Source: an uncultured Selenomonadaceae bacterium (GTDB lineage Bacteria; Bacillota; Negativicutes; Selenomonadales; Selenomonadaceae). From it: DNA of 5,502 nucleotides. Location of the stretch: NCBI GenBank assembly GCA_905236595.1, contig CAJORE010000246.1, positions 1-5,502 of the forward strand, read 5' to 3'. Below are positions 4,793-5,502 of this stretch, one piece after another. A program made the translations under genes and the position numbers. Numbering within the stretch: position 1 is the first letter of the stretch; every line of letters starts with the position of its first letter. Below the pieces are notes generated by a model. That model made no database searches. It was not told the origin of the DNA and worked only from the letters and a program-made list of their open reading frames with translations.

Positions 4793-5502
4793 TCACGGGA
4801 AAGCAAACGTGTCGGCGTCTTTTTCCGCTTGCGCTTGCCGTTCCGCTTCATGCGGATCAAAAGATTGATTGCGAGCGATCAAAATTTCCACCCGCCGATT
4901 TTGCGTCCGCCCTTCTTCCGTACTGTTATCGCCAATCGGCCGATACTCGCTGTAACCCAAGGCGGAAAAACGCGCCGGATTAAGCTCCGGGTTTACGGTG
5001 AGCAAAAACTTCATGAACGTCAACGCACGGGTCGAACTCAACTCCCAGTTTGAAGGGAAACGAGCGTTGGCAATAGGAACGTTGTCCGTATGCCCGGATA
5101 TAACAACCCGCTGTGGAATGGTTCCCAACAGCGTTGCGACCGCCGGCCCGATTTTTTGCGAATCGTTTTGCAAATCCGCCGACCCCGACGCAAAGAGCGC
5201 CTTTTCACGAATACGAATCATTAGACCCTCTTCGACAAGTTGCGTTGACAATTCATCTTCAAGGTCATTTTGCGAAATATATTCGTCAAGTTCCTTTTTT
5301 ACTTCCTCAAGCTGTTGGTTTTCTTGAATGTAGGCCGCATTACCGTTGTCCTCGCCTTGCGTCGGCATCTGCGCCCTTTGACTAACGGCAGGCCCTGCGC
5401 CGGTGAAAAAAGACGGGCCGCCCATATTGAATGCCGCCGTGAAAGCTTGCGCCATTTGTTGCACTTTCGTCTGATCCGTCTGCGACATGGCAAACAACGA
5501 TA
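4793..5502 (-). CDS. motB: Flagellar motor stator protein MotB, partial (N-terminus outside window)
   Basis: MotB anchors the MotA/MotB stator to peptidoglycan and carries the proton-path aspartate. The frame is open to the window edge, so the gene is truncated here. The visible start, SLFAMSQTDQ, matches the end of the MotB transmembrane helix (family pattern ...LFIVLFAMS); the helix itself and its essential Asp lie outside. After a linker of about 60 residues comes a charged, coiled-coil-like stretch (about 5320-5250) and then the OmpA-like peptidoglycan-binding domain (about 5215-4880), with FASGSADL, GHTDNVP (H codon at 5090-5092) and NRRVEI; the Asp and Arg of these motifs contact diaminopimelate in the family. 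A polar tail of about 25 residues ends in DTFAFP. About 30-45 N-terminal residues are missing judging from family length. An in-frame TTG at 5497 is not the start. motA is expected further upstream on the same strand. Confidence 0.9.
   Translation of the reverse strand, partial: SLFAMSQTDQTKVQQMAQAFTAAFNMGGPSFFTGAGPAVSQRAQMPTQGEDNGNAAYIQENQQLEEVKKELDEYISQNDLEDELSTQLVEEGLMIRIREKALFASGSADLQNDSQKIGPAVATLLGTIPQRVVISGHTDNVPIANARFPSNWELSSTRALTFMKFLLTVNPELNPARFSALGYSEYRPIGDNSTEEGRTQNRRVEILIARNQSFDPHEAERQAQAEKDADTFAFP

Noticed and set aside
5495..5497. TTG as the start of motB
   Set aside because: The frame is open to the window edge and the residues there match the end of the MotB transmembrane helix, so the true start lies outside.

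Overview
The window looks like a core chromosomal segment of a flagellated Bacillota bacterium, possibly one of the Negativicutes. It has mid-range G+C, strong GGAGG-type ribosome binding sites, a TTG start, an HPr-family protein and MotB of the Firmicute type. The taxon is inferred from gene content and style only; no 16S or other marker is present. No mobile element, CRISPR array, tRNA or rRNA was seen.

Layout, left to right. Bases 1-98 hold the tail of whatever lies upstream plus the rlmB ribosome binding site. rlmB (99-893, +) encodes a 23S rRNA 2'-O-ribose methyltransferase and starts at TTG. A 42-codon ORF for a putative small membrane protein (907-1035, -) converges on rlmB. A structured leader with a promoter-like element (1021-1181) precedes an HPr-like protein (1182-1490, +) that lacks the phospho-acceptor histidine. 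A 17-bp bidirectional terminator (1511-1549) separates this from ilvE (1592-2620, -), a branched-chain aminotransferase with a good promoter of its own. A 20-bp tandem duplication covers the end of ilvE. Next come nnr (2750-4303, -), a bifunctional NAD(P)HX epimerase/dehydratase, and acpS (4304-4678, -), a holo-ACP synthase; the acpS stop codon directly abuts the nnr start codon. A minus-strand terminator (4691-4715) lies between acpS and the 3' part of motB (4793 to the window end, -).

How the genes relate. Reading the minus strand, motB ends at a terminator, acpS-nnr form a tightly coupled pair, and ilvE follows as the last gene, probably transcribed from its own promoter with some read-through from nnr. 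Most genes are housekeeping: ribosome maturation, metabolite repair, ACP activation, branched-chain amino acid metabolism and flagellar torque. The less ordinary content lies at 894-1181 (unannotated small ORF, divergent leader), in the histidine-less HPr-like protein, and in the terminator that sits against the acpS ribosome binding site.
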